Shown here piece after piece: positions 39,816-52,014 of a stretch of DNA of 64,000 nucleotides. The position numbers and the translations under genes were made by a program. This DNA is from Anthonomus grandis grandis (lineage: Eukaryota; Arthropoda; Insecta; Coleoptera; Curculionidae). The notes under the pieces are model-generated. The model ran no database searches. It was not told the origin of the DNA and saw only the letters and a program-made list of their open reading frames with translations. The stretch's first letter is position 1. Each line of letters opens with the position of its first letter. Location of the stretch: positions 620,001 to 684,000 of the forward strand of contig NC_065562.1 in the NCBI RefSeq assembly GCF_022605725.1, read 5' to 3'.

Positions 39816-42800
39816 ATGTCAGAGCTCAAGAAACTTCTAGAATTTGATGTCAACTGTTTGGTAACTGAGAATCAAAGCGAAATAAACAGTCCTGAAAATT
39901 TTACCGCTGTAGTTCGAACTAAGTTTAGTGGAGATAATCCAGGCATAGAAATCAATAACTGGTTATCCAAGTCTGTCTATCCATTCTGAAGCCACCTGTA
40001 CAAACTGGATTGTATGGAAAACAATTCCACATCCTAAACGGTACTTATATAAGAAATTATTCAAATGTCAACATAGTTGTTTGAACAAACGAAAGACACC
40101 AAAAAAAAGTAAATGCCGACAACGAAATTTAAACTGCGATGCATTAATTAGTGTACTTATTCAGAAGAACAAGGATACAATAAAAAACGATAAATATCTT
40201 AAACACGAATTAAACGTAGAAATAAAGTTAAATTTTGTATAATATAATATTATGGTAATCCAATACCTAGATCTGGCAACAGTAATATCACGTTTCGCAA
40301 AAACGTGGTCCATAATAAAGTTGCACCGATTTAATATTTTTTGACAGTTTATATGCCGATATGTTAGAGATATCTGGTCAATAGTAAAGAGGCCATTAAC
40401 GTCATTTTTTCCCGCGCAAAACATCTAAGACGTGCTTTCATCCTCTTTGTCTAGTTCGGTTGGCGACATTCTAGCGCAGTGGCTGCGTGCGTTTTAATGT
40501 TTTATTTTTTTTAGTAAAAATCATTTATGTAAATACCGGGTATCTCTCCAATGCGGTTCCCCCCTATAACTTTTTTATTTTTTTAGATAAAAATATGAAA
40601 TTTGGCAACGTTATTTATCAGATAAATTGGGATCAACTGACTTGTTCAAATATTTTTTGTCACTTCCGGTATCACCGCAAATGGTACCATCTTTATAATT
40701 TCAAATAGCATCCAATATATTTTTTACATATTTCAATATAAAATGACATTCTGAATACAATGACATTGCATATGTCAAATTTTAAATTTACGTCATATTA
40801 TTTTTTAATTTTTAGTTTCCGATCTAGAATAATGATTATAATTTCTAATGGTAATTGTATTAAAAAATATCAAGTGTATCAAAATACTCAGAAGAAAATA
40901 CACTTTTTGAATATGCTAACGAGCCACACTTGTTCCATTTGAAAAAGTTCATGGGCCTAGAAGGTGATTTAACAAACTTTAAACTTCTCTGGAAAGGCCC
41001 AAAAAATAAAAAATCGGTCAATTTTATTTTTCGAAGTCTCTTTGACTGAAAACTGGTGTTTTTAACATAATCATGGCATTCTAGATTAAAAACTAAAAAT
41101 TAAAAAATAATATAAAGGAAATGCCAAAAATTGACATATGAGGTACTATTGTATTAAAAATGTCATTCTCTGTCGAAATATGTAATAAAATATATAGGGT
41201 GCCATTTGAAATTCTTAGTTGGTACCATTTCCGCTAAAACCGGAAGTGACAAAAAATATTTGAATATGTCAGTTAATCCCAATTTATCTGATAAACAATG
41301 TTGCCAATTTTTCATTTTTTTATCTAAAAAAATAAAAAAGTTATAGGGGGGAACCACCTTTGAGAAACACCCGGTATATAGAATGACAACAAAAATTGGT
41401 CATCCGAGTAAAAGCATATAGGCTTACAAACTGTTTAAAAATACATGTTTATTATGTTCTGTTTTAATATCAAATGTTCACTTATAAAAGTTTTAGATTA
41501 AATTCAAACACAACCATCGAGTAAAAGTTGGTGAAGCATTTAGCTATTTAAGAATGTGTGATGCAACAATAACCACATTTTTGGAGTACTTTAATATTGG
41601 AATGAGTCCAGCTGTTGCTCACAAATTCCACGAATTAAGTATTATTGGAGAGACTGAAACAGTTACAGAATTTTCAGATTTTACTTCACTAGCAAATTCT
41701 CAGATTAACCCTATGCTAAGGCAAATTTATTGGCTTTTCGACGAATGGAGGTATGCATTAGTTACGTTTTAAAAATTGGTTTATAAAAAAGTTTATAAAA
41801 TTATTGTTATTTTAATAAAATTTTACTATTTTTAAGGAAAACAAACTATGGAGGCAGAGATCTTAAAGAAGTAATTAAAATTTTGAAGGAAAGGCAACAT
41901 CATTATGAAGAAAGATCTATTGAAATAATGTGTGATGAAAAACTCAAGATTGTCGCACTTTTGACACCATTTATGAGGCGAGGGCATGGAATGAATTTTT
42001 CTAAGGACATAGTTTTCGTAGATTCCAGTGGATCTTGCGATCAAACTAATACAGTAATAACATTTGTTTTTGGTGTGTCGAAAATTGGAGGTATACCCCT
42101 AGGTGTAATTTTACATACTGAACAAACAGAAGAAAATTATTTCCAAGCATTTATGCTACTAAAAAACTTAATTGGACCTAATGGCTTCAATGGACAAGGT
42201 GCACCTTTTATTATTATGACTGACGATAGTTTTTCCGAAAGAAAAGCTCTAAAAAAGTTTTTTTCGGAAAGTACTTTACTACTATGTATTTTTCACATGA
42301 TGCAAGCCGTATGGCGATGGCTTTGGGATAGTACCCATAAAGTAGACAAAGAGGACAGACAAAAATTAATTTTCTTGTTTAGAAATATTCTTTATTCGTT
42401 ATCCGATGATATTGCTATTAAGTCAATGAATGAATTAGAAAATCATGAAATCTCTCAAAAATATCCAAACTATTTGAAATATATCAGAAGACTTTGAATC
42501 AGAAAATCAGAATGGTGTCTAGCCTATCGCTCTAAACTGATAACACGAGGACATAACACAAATAACATTGTTGAATCATCGATACGTATTTTAAAAGACG
42601 TAGTGCTAGAAAGATGCAGGGCATTTAATATGTGTGCTTTAGTGGATTTTATAGTTACCATATTTGAGAAATATCACAAATTGCGATTGCTAGATTATGC
42701 GAATGGTCGAATTGTTTGCTCGAGCTTCTGCGAAACTTTTTGTAAGCATTTGTTTGCGGTTCACAGGGAGTATAAAAATATCACGACAGCGCCTTTCTAA
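39816..42800 (+). pseudogene. MULE (Phantom/ZSWIM-like) transposase, spliced and broken
   Basis: First part 39816-39989 (MSELKKLLEFDVN, SGDNPGIEINNWL), a frameshift, then 39991-40237 (NWIVWKTIPHPKRYLYKK, FKCQHSC). A probable intron to about 41496 holds a foldback element. Next exon to 41750 (FKHNHRVKVGEAFSYLR), an 85-nt GT-AG intron, then 41837-42497 with the MULE core: VFVDSSGSCDQTN (Asp), IIMTDDSFSERKAL (Asp) and CIFHMMQAVWRWL. After an in-frame TGA at 42495 the same frame continues EWCLAYRSK, NNIVESSIRILKD (Glu) to 42800. All three catalytic positions exist, but the gene is disrupted. Confidence 0.75.
40535..41380. mobile_element. Foldback element inside the MULE intron
   Basis: Long inverted arms of about 290 bp: CCCCTATAACTTTTTTATTT near 40561 against AAATAAAAAAGTTATAGGGG near 41330, and CACTTCCGGT against ACCGGAAGTG. 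The ends read ACCGGGTATCTC and GAAACACCCGGTAT. The central 250 bp has no coding signal. Confidence 0.75.
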
Positions 42801-43193
42801 TCTGCTTCTGATAGGGCTACTTTTGCACAGTTGGAGAACTAACGGAAGTTTCAAGAGATTTTTTCAGTTCAATGGCTATTCCATCCACGTCACACCAAAT
42901 AAGCCCAAAAAGAAATTACACAGAAAATGTAGCCGAAAACAATGAGTGAAAAATTTGTGCAATTTCTCCCTGTAGTCAACATTCGGTCAGTAGTTCTAAC
43001 AATGAGTATGCGACTGAAATTGACCGTATGCGGATCAATTTTAAAAACATAGCTGATTTGGCTAATAAAGACATAGACACATCTAGACTTAATCTTTTAA
43101 AAAAATGATGGAAAAAAAATCGGATGCCATCGGGCGGTTCTCGAGCTGAGGCGTGCTGATTAAGGTTGGGGTCTAGAATTACGCGTCCCGGCT

Positions 43194-43712
43194 TTGTCCC
43201 TTCTCGGTGGTTTGTTTTTCTCTGGTTTGCATGTCGGTAGAATTATTGGTCCATACTTTTTTGAGGATGCAGGGGGGCGTACTGTGACAGTCAACGGAGA
43301 GCGCTACCGCGACATGATAACAAACTTTCTTTGGCCTGCAATTGATGGTGGAGACTTTGAACAGAATTGGTTTCAACAGGACGGAGTAACATCACACACC
43401 GCCCGAGCCACAATTAATTTATTAAGAGAGCGTTTTGAAGATCGAATAATTTCGCGACATGGCAATATCAACTGGCCACCAAGGTCCTGTGATCTTACTC
43501 CCCTGGACTTTTTTCTTTGGGGATATGTGAAGTCGAAGGTGTATTCTAACAATCCTCAAACCATCAATGAGTTGAAAGTTAACATAACTAGGGTTATTCG
43601 CGAAATTCAGCCCAACTTGTTAGAAAAAATGATTGAAAATTGGGTTAATCGTCTAAACGTCTGCCGCCGTAGCCGAGGTGGACATCTTAATGATATTTTG
43701 TTTAAAACATAA
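43194..43712 (+). pseudogene. Tc1/mariner-type transposase, C-terminal part
   Basis: The homology starts at about 43237 (VGRIIGPYFFEDAGG). It contains the second catalytic Asp, NWFQQDGVTSHTARA, and the third, WPPRSCDLTPLDFFLWGY; 41 residues lie between them, a DD41D-type spacing. The N-terminal DNA-binding half and the first Asp are absent, and the copy abuts the MULE-related end at about 43190. The stretch after it to 43860 shows no gene. Confidence 0.75.
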
Positions 43713-44039
43713 TGTTACATAATAAACTACAACATGAAACATCAATCATGCAATTTAATCAATTTGTTTTTATTTTTTAGCAATTTAAACTCTTATCATT
43801 CTTATTGGTAGACCCTATACATAGATTTTTGCAACGTTTATCTTAAATATTTTTTTGAAAAAGGTCCCAAGATAATTAGATGTACAAAACGTGTTAATAC
43901 CATTAAAAACTTAGAGGAACAAATCATGTTAATTAAAAAACATCATGAAGGTAAAACTAACCATCGCGGCATTAACGAAACCCTTAGATCTTAAGAGAAA
44001 CTATTATTGGAAAAATATGAAAACATCTGTAAGTACATA

Positions 44040-44078
44040 CAGTGCTTTCATTTCAAAACGATCCACCCTTACTAACTT

Positions 44079-44111
<33 letters not shown>

Positions 44112-46270
44112 CACGTCAAATTAGATATACAGGGGGACGTTTAATTATGCATTTACTGAAGTTCTGTCAATCACCTCCTCACCTCCAGCTAACCTCACTT
44201 TAATAGGTCAAATGGGAACCCCCATCGTGTGATACATCATAGTAAGCAGCGTAAAATTCTCTATTCAACGGTACTAAAAAAATGAAATCGGTAAATGTGT
44301 AAGCAAATAGTTAGCGAAAATGTCTAGAAATAATGAATATTTTATTTACGCCAAACTTTGGTATTTTAAATGAATACTTTTAGTGTGGTACCTACATCAT
44401 TTTAAAATTCTTACATTTTTTATAATAGATCATCAAAAAAAAATACAAACAATTTAGAAGTTAAAATGTGTGGTAACAAACAGTACATTTAGTTCAAGCA
44501 AATTATTTATTTTTTTAAGTAAAGAATGTGTACCGTTATTTGCGAGAATAAAGAGTGTCTTCACATTTTTTGCAAAAATCTTTGCAGTCTTATAACTTTG
44601 CATGCCTATTTATTTCACTTATATTTTTTGCGAAACCTACCTAATAGGTACAAAAAAACACTGCAATACCTTTAAGGCGTTTAAAAAGCAGGCGATTTAT
44701 TACTGTTAAAACTGTCAGTTTGACGCGTGCAATTTTTCAATTTTAGTTAAAACAGTGAGTTAATAAAATGGTGTATACGTATACGCTAGCCGAAAGAATA
44801 GAAATAATTTTCCTTTATGGAGCTCAAGATCGGTGTGCTCGCAGAACCGCGAGAGCATTTAATGAAAGGTATCAAGATAAAAACGTGAGCCATAAATACG
44901 TATTTGTGTGACAGGAAAATTTGAAGAGATGGGATCGATTTGCAATAAGAAAAAATATGAAAATAGAGTTGTCGATGAAGCATGCCAAGTTGAATTACTA
45001 GGACAATTTGCTATGGATCCAACTTTGTCTATACCAAAGGCCGCAAAACTAATAAATATTTCCACTGGTTCCGTACATAAAGTTAAAAAAAAAAATAAGT
45101 TCTTTCCTTATAAAATTCATATTCTTCATGAACTCGGAGAAGATGATTTTGATAGGAGAATTCAATTTTGTGAAGTGATCCCCATTTATTGAAGAACATT
45201 TGCTTCAGTGATGAATCGACCTTTTTTTTAAATGGCCTGGTGAACAGACATAACTGTAGATACTAGGATAATGAAAATCCGCATGTTTTTCGGGAAGGCC
45301 ATACCCAATATTCCCAAAAATTAATGTTTGGGCAGGAATTTATGGGAATGAAATAATCGGGCCATTTTTTTTGGAAGAAAATTTGACTGGCGAAATTTAT
45401 TTAAACCTTTTAGAAAATGCAATATACCAATATACCAATATAATTATTGAATGAAAATAATATACATTTTCAGCACGATGGAGCTCCCGCGCACTACACT
45501 TTGGTAGTTCAAGAGTGGCTTGATGAAAATTTTCGAGAAAAGTGGATTGGCAGACGTGGTGCAGAAATGGCCTGCGCGGTCTCCGGACCTAACCCCACTA
45601 GACTTCTTTCTTTGGGGCTACTTAAAAAGCAAAGTTTATAAAACCCCACCTGAGAGTATTAAGAATTTAAAAAATAGAATATTTCAAGAATGCAGAGAAA
45701 TTAGCGGGCAGACCTTTGCCAATGTTCGTAAGGAGTTTGAAAATAGGCTTTTTTATTGTCTTGCTAATAACGGGGAGCATTTTGAACATTTAATAAAATA
45801 AATTTGTTAAACTAATTAAATTTGTTTTTCTACCCTACCGATTTACACTTTAATTGCTTCTTGGTCAATCAATTTTATTTTTTTTACAACCATTGATAGC
45901 ATAATGAATGCCCTTTAAAATAATGTATCACACCATGGGGTAGCAATCTGACATATCAAAGTTTGGCGTAAATAAAATATTCATTATTTCTAGACATTTT
46001 CGCTAACTATTTGCTTACACATTTACCGATTTCACTTTTTTTGGTACCGTTGAATAGAGAATTTTACGCTCCTTATCATGATGTATCACACGATGGGGGT
46101 TCCCTTTTGACATATTAAAGTGAGGTTAGCTGGAGGTGAGGGGGTGATTGACAGAACTTCAGTAAATGCATAATTAAACGTCCCCCTGTATATCTAATTT
46201 GACGTGTTTTTTTTTTTTTTTTTTTTTAAGAAAGTTATTAAGGGTGGATTGTTTTGAAATGAAAGCACTG
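44040..46270 (+). mobile_element. Tc1/mariner-like element with very long TIRs
   Basis: 2231 bp bounded by CAGTGCTTTCATTTC and GAAATGAAAGCACTG with TA on each side. Inverted arms extend about 320 bp (to about 44363 and from about 45957) and include an A tract on the left (44083-44110) mirrored by T on the right (46207-46228), plus an inner CAGGGGGACGTTTAATTATG end that is itself flanked by TA. Confidence 0.8.
44768..45801 (+). pseudogene. Tc1/mariner-like transposase with DUF4817-type HTH
   Basis: Start MVYTYTLAERIEIIFLYGAQ, RTARAFNERYQDKNVSHKYV (helix-turn-helix), then NRVVDEACQVELLGQFAMDP and HELGEDDFDRRIQFCE in a shifted frame. The middle (CFSDESTFF, first Asp) has several stops. FQHDGAPAHYT holds the second Asp and WPARSPDLTPLDFFLWGY the third, again in different frames. 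At least four breaks. Confidence 0.75.
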
Positions 46271-46685
46271 TATATTAATTCTTGTGAAATATGTCAACGC
46301 TCAAAATACGCCCGAAAAACACCGTACGTACCATTAATGCTGACGCAAACAGCTTCGCGACCATTTGAAATTGTACATATGGACACATTTACTTTTAATA
46401 ATAAAAATTATCTAACTATTATAAATGCATTTACAAAATTTGCCCAAGCTGAACAAAAAATATAATGGACTATACTATAAGAGAATATAATAGTTCCATT
46501 CATAGTGCCACCAATTATACTCCATTTGAGTGAACTTTTGGTCATTCCCTATCAAGAAACCCCAATGAAATATTTTTGCCCTATACTTTTTATAGTGATA
46601 TACAGAAACCCATAAAAACATAATGTCACATGTTTATAACGAAGCTTCAAAAAAATTGCATTCCGGAAAAAAAATATAATATAGT

Positions 46686-47520
46686 TTGGAGAAAGTTCAT
46701 AAATCAGATATACCTGCTTCAATGCCCATAAGACCGGTGGTAGCATACACTAACTCTCCAACATATAAATTAGCTAAATGGCTTAATAATCATTTAATTA
46801 CTACTATAGATTGTCATTTTCCCTACACTATAAAAAATAATATTCAACTTGTGGACAAAATCAAAGATGTCATTATCCCTGAAAATGCCTTTTTTATCTC
46901 TCTAGATGTAACAAATCTCTTTACTAACATTCCTATATTGGAAGTAGTAGATATTATTAAAAACAAATTATTTAATTCTACATTGACCAATATCGAAACA
47001 CAAGAAAAAATAAATATCCTAGAAATTTGCTTAAAACAAAATTTCTTTAATTTTAATAATGAAACCTATATACAAGAGGATGGCCTAGCCATGGGATCTC
47101 CATTATCCCCCCTCTTAGCTGATACATTTATGAATCACTTCGAAAGTAATAATATTTTGAATAACAACCCCTACCTATCTAATATTTTGTATTATTATAG
47201 ATATGTAGATGACTGCATTTTACTATAGAATGGCAATAAACAAAATCTTAGTGACTTTCTATCATTTATTAATAACATTCATCCAAAAATTAAATTTACA
47301 TTAGAAGTGGAAATCAATAAAACCATAACCTTTTTAGACTTATAATAATTACAATATAATTTTTATCCCAATTTAATAGACAAAATAAAAAATAAATTTC
47401 TATTACGTAATGCGTTCCAAAATGTCTACATACCACATCAAACAATATTAAGTAATCAGCCAGTAAATAAGTTCATTTCACTTACATACAATGGAGCAGT
47501 TTCCCCGCCTTTATAAATCC
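46686..47520 (+). pseudogene. Penelope-like reverse transcriptase fragment
   Basis: The PLE-type RT core: IPASMPIRPVVAYTNSPTYK, FISLDVTNLFTNIP, YIQEDGLAMGSPLSPLLAD and YRYVDDCILL. An in-frame TAG follows at 47226, after which the frame goes on (NLSDFLSFINNIHPKIKFTL, TITFLDL) with more stops. No GIY-YIG endonuclease domain was found in the window. It lies directly after the Ty3 integrase remnant. Confidence 0.75.
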
Positions 47521-47855
47521 GGTGGATTTGGCGGAAAAGGCTGCATTACCGTCAGTTCGGGGTAATTTCAATTTGTTTAGTGCATAGAGAAATGAATATT
47601 AAAAGAGTGTTTGAAAGGTAGCCTAATCTGATCATCAAGTTTTAAAACTTAACCTAAGAAATTTAGTTCGGTTAGACGGCATCGAGGGCCAACTTCTGTC
47701 ATAATTGTCATTAGATTATCGATTTTCTTTCGTTCCCTGCCATCACCCACCTTCGCATCATCGATCGTCGCTATTGCTTATTCCTTTTTATTTGAGCGTC
47801 CATTGGGTGTGTTCTTTTGTTTTTTTCTCAACAAAATGTAGCTTAAAGTCATTAA
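47521..47855. other. Region before the piggyBac, probably 5' part of P copy 2
   Basis: No gene. It holds TTTAGTTCGGTTAGAC (47662-47677), repeated exactly at 58975-58990. Confidence 0.35.
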
Positions 47856-50406
47856 CCCTACAATGCATCATGTAGCATATCTGCTACATATAAAATATTG
47901 AAGAATTCTATTTTCATTAAATGTTTTATGATACACCTAAATGCATAGTGTAGCATACTATATACACACTTTAAATCGGGTTTCGCTTTGCTGGCAATAG
48001 ATGGCGCAGCAAGTACAGAATTTTAATTCTAATGTCAGCTGTGTTGTTTTGGCGGTTGGTGTGTGTGTCTGACGTAGTAAATTTGTGTTTTTTTGAACAT
48101 TTGAAGCGGTTTTGGCAGACAAACTCGATAAATTTGGTAAATTAGGTAAGTATTCAAACTATTTGTTATATCAGTGCGTATCCAGAATTCATAAAAATAA
48201 ATTACCGGATATTCTAATAAAATGTAGCAAATATGCTACAACATGCATTTTATGATTTTTTTTTAATCTCAGGCGATGGACAAAAAAAGGGATTTTCGAA
48301 AACCTTTGACAATCCAGGAGTTGGAAAAGTTGGCAGAACGTTTTCTTGAAAGTGACGATGATCTGGAAGAATTGGACGAAGATAATTTAAGTGAAAACAT
48401 TGATAATTGCTTAGAATTGGCTGCTCAAAAGTTTCAAGATCCTGTGGATTACGCCAATTTGGACATTGAAAATACTCCAATTATTTTTGAGCATGAACTA
48501 GATGGTGTAGAACTAACCAATTCGAACGTTGAAAATAATAATGAGGCAGATATTGTCGACGAAATAATACCTGAGAATGAAGACGCGAACGGTACAGAAT
48601 AAAATATATTTACACTGGATAAAGACGCATTCAAATCTATGTGCTGGAAGCAAGCATCTTTTGAACAAAATGTTCAAGGTACAACATTTAGAGGTGATGA
48701 AAATCTTCCAACAAATATAATGGAGTTATCAACACCCTATCAGTTCTTCAGGTAAAACCTAATAAGTCAATTATTCCTTTTGCAGTTTAGTATGTAATTT
48801 GTTGATTTTTTTTTCAGATACTTTTTTACCGATGAGCTATTTGAGAAATTCACTGAAGAATCGAACCTCTATAGCAATCAAAAAAATATTTCGAAACCGG
48901 CAAATATAACGACTGGAGAAATAAAGAAGTACATTGGTATCTGCATTTATATGTCGGTAATAAATATGTCAAATATCAGAAGATACTGGTCTGAGGAATA
49001 TGGATTCAAAAAAATAAAAAACACCATGAGTATCAATCGATTTGAAAAAATTCGTGAAATGCTACACTTCAATGATAACACGAAAATGCTTCCTAAAGAT
49101 CATGCGGATCATGATCGTTTGACATGTCACTCTTTGAACAAAACGTTCCAAACTGTTCCATTTAAAAAGTGTCTGTCGGTAGATGAGCAAATGTGTGCAA
49201 CAAAGGCCCGACACTACATGAAACAGTACATGCCACTAAAGCCTCACAAGTGGGGCTATAAATTATATGTTTTATCTGGTGTTACGGGATATGCGTACCA
49301 ATTTGAAATATACTCGGGCCAAGAAAATTCTGAGAAATACCGTTTTCCAAATGAGCCTGACCTTGGGGCTTCAGCAAACGTTGTTATACGCTTGTGCCGG
49401 TCAATTCCCAAAAACTGCAATTACATTGTCTATTTTGATAATTATGATACAGGAATTCCTCTGATGTCATATTTATTCTCAAATGGCATTCTTTCGCTAG
49501 GAACAGTGAGAAGGAATCGTTTGCCCAACTGCAAATTTTCTAGTGATACTGTTTTCAAAAAAAAAACGCGAGGTTCTTTCGAAGAATATGTAACTTCTTT
49601 TCAAAATACTCCTTTTGCCTCAGTTTTATGGCTGGATAATAAAGCAGTCACATTACTTTCTACATACATGGGTTCTTCTCCAGTTCAAGAAGTGAAAAGG
49701 TTTGATAAAAAAGAGAAAAAACGAGTGGAAGTACCATGTCCAAACTTAGTGTTAGAATATAACAAACATATGGGCGGAGTGGATCTTTTAAATAGTATTT
49801 TAGGGCGTTACAAAATCTCAATGACAACCAGAAAATGGTACTGCAGAATTTTTTATCATTTAGTTGACATTACCATCATCAACGCATGGCTTCCCTATCG
49901 GAGGGTAGAGAGGCAAATAGGAACCACAGCCACAATGTCAATGGAAAAATTTCGTGCTGAAATCGCCAATTGTCTGTGCAACGTTGGGCAGAATGATTCA
50001 AAAAAGAGGGGAAGGCCATCTTCTTCAACCGCAATTCCTCCAAAAGATGTAAGAACTGACAACTTTGGTCACATTCCGAACTGGAGTAATACCAGGCAAC
50101 GATGTAAAATACCCGGCTGCAAAGGATTTTCTTTTATTTTTTGTGAAAAATGCAAAGTTCACCTATGTTTGAATAAAAATAAAAATTGTTTTGGTAACTT
50201 CCATCAATAAACTGTTAAGACCATTTTTCCTTTTTTTTGTATCATAAGTGCGTGTTGTAGCATATGTGATACATTTAAACAAATTTAAAAAAATATATAA
50301 TAAAAAAACAAAAGATTTTTTTAAATATTTTTTACCCATTCACAGCACTAATACCTAACCAAAACTATTTTTTTGAAATAAATTAAAAAAATCATGCATT
50401 GTAGGG
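47856..50406 (+). mobile_element. piggyBac element with TTAA target duplication
   Basis: 2551 bp with terminal repeats CCCTACAATGCAT and ATGCATTGTAGGG, flanked by TTAA at 47852-47855 and 50407-50410. Near each end, TAGCATATCTGCTACAT (left) and TAGCATATGTGATACAT (right) look like sub-terminal repeats. Confidence 0.95.
48276..50210 (+). pseudogene. piggyBac (PGBD-like) transposase, one nonsense codon
   Basis: Starts at ATG 48276 after an acceptor-like TCTCAG, with an acidic N-terminus (SDDDLEELDEDNLSENID). An in-frame TAA at 48600 interrupts it. The frame continues to a GT-AG intron (48752-48817) and on through 50210. The DDE_Tnp_1_7 core shows CLSVDEQMCATKAR (Asp), NYIVYFDNYDTGIPLMSYL (Asp), MTTRKWYCRIFYH and KHMGGVDLLN (Asp). 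A C-terminal Cys-rich finger (CKIPGCKGFSFIFCEKC) is present. A protein starting after the TAA would keep the whole catalytic core, so residual activity is not excluded. Confidence 0.88.
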
Positions 50407-50568
50407 TTAAAGTGTAATATCATCATATAGGTAGAAGCTTTTTTGTTGTTTTATTGTGTGGTTTCAGATCCCTAGGATGAGGTAAGTGCAATTTTTTTTA
50501 TCAAATAGTTTTCACCATGTTGTAGCTCACCTAAAATTGTTGTTTACCATTTTAAAACTGCCCTAATA

Positions 50569-52014
50569 ATGTCATCACCAGGAAAATTAATTTTTAAATG
50601 CAAGGCACCTACTTGTCCTAATACATACTATTGTCCTATTGAAGATTCATACAAAAATAAAATTTTCTTTAAATTTCCTGAAAGTGACATTATTAGGAGG
50701 TCCGAATAGTTTAAAATACTTGGTTTAAGCCCAACCTCAACAAGGTGTTATTTATGTCAAGACCATTTTGATGATATTTCATTTACTAGTACTATACATA
50801 CTCGTTTAAGAAAGTGTGCTCTCCCAATTGCTGGCCCAAGTATTATTCAAAATGCCCCAGTACTGGTTGAGGCACAAGTAGCTTGGGAAGATACATTGAC
50901 TATATTACCTGCTGTCATAATCCAGCAATCTCAATATAATGTTCAGAATGAACATAATTATGCTAAGCCAATGGTCATTCACCTTAATTCGAAAAGAAAG
51001 ATTGTGGGAAGCATAGGGCATATTGATGGAGAAAATGGCACAAAAAAACAGAGATTTAGTATGTTGAGTCAAATTTCTGAAAGAAGGATTAAAAATCTTA
51101 CTCCTAGAAAAAAATTTTTTTATTATCTAAACAAAACCCAAAGCAACAGAATCTGCAAATTAAAAAGCAAACTGTTTTCGAGCAAACAAAAATTGAAAGC
51201 GGCATATCAGTTATCAAAAACCCAAGTTTTTAAAGAATTAGAGCAAAATATGGATCGTTCAGTAGCCTCTTTTTTTCAAAATTGCTTTACAAATTTAAAA
51301 ACAAAAAGACCAACATGGACAACCAAAGATAAGATATATGCCCTAGCACTCTACAAAAGAGGTCCAAAATCATACAGGTTTTTAAAAAGCAGTCTAGCTT
51401 TACCAAGTAAATCCACCCTACAAAAACTTTTAAATAGTGCACCCTTTGAAGCGGGCATTAATGATAAGCTTTTTGGTAAATTAAAATTAAGAGTGAATAA
51501 AATGAAAGCAATTGATAGGTATTGCTCATTAATTTTTGATGAAATTTCACTCTCAGAACAATTAATGTACAATCGGTTATATGATATGGTTGATGGCTAT
51601 GTAGACCTAGGGCCCATGGGTAGAAGAAATCAGTTTGCAAATCATGCTTTAGTTTTTATGGTCAAGGGCCTCCACAAAACTTGGAAGCAACCAATTGCAT
51701 ATTTTTTTACTAGGGACTTACTTGCAATAGAATTAAAAGTTTTAATAAAACAGTTGATTGCCAAAATTGAGGAAACTGGACTTACAGTTTTATGTACAGT
51801 ATGTGACCAGGCATCTAAAAATCGCTCTGCCATAAAACAACTTTCAAAAGAAAATACTCGACCGGGTCCATACTTTTATATAAACAACCATAGGGTTTTT
51901 ACTCTTTTTGATGTGCCACATTTGCTTAAATCAACTCGTAATGCTCTTTTGACATATAATATTAGGTTTAATGAAAAAAATTCACAGATTTTGCAACATG
52001 CGCAAACATCGTAG
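50569..52014 (+). pseudogene. P-type transposase copy 2, THAP and catalytic region
   Basis: From ATG 50569 an uninterrupted THAP domain (FKCKAPTCPNTYYC, FFKFPES, CYLCQDHFDD, LRKCALP) without an intron, with TAG at 50707 where THAP has its invariant Trp. The frame is then open to 52014: WTTKDKIYALALYKRGPKSY, LIFDEISLSEQL (Asp), DLGPMGRRNQFANHALVF, YFFTRDLLAIELK, TVCDQASKNRSAI (Asp) and FTLFDVPHLLKSTRNALL. It is cut by the 52019-56522 insertion and resumes at 56525. Confidence 0.82.

Larger units (their letters stand above)
43860..46620 (+). pseudogene. Ty3-type integrase fragment split by a mariner element
   Basis: Left part to 44039: LKKHHEGKTNHRGINETLRS, then a YYW-type block with stops. 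Right part from 46271: INSCEICQRSKYARKTPYV (zinc-binding Cys pair), FEIVHMDTFTFNNKNYLTII (first core Asp), then a deletion and the EYNSSIHSATNYTPFE tail near 46480. The two parts join across the mariner insertion with a TA duplication. Not functional. Confidence 0.7.

Noticed and set aside
40487..41357. Small open frames in the foldback element at 40.5-41.4 kb
   Set aside because: They occur on both arms as mirror translations of the inverted repeat; no protein family.
48276..50210. piggyBac transposase as a domesticated host gene
   Set aside because: Intact TIRs and TTAA flanks and an in-frame stop argue for a recent transposon copy.
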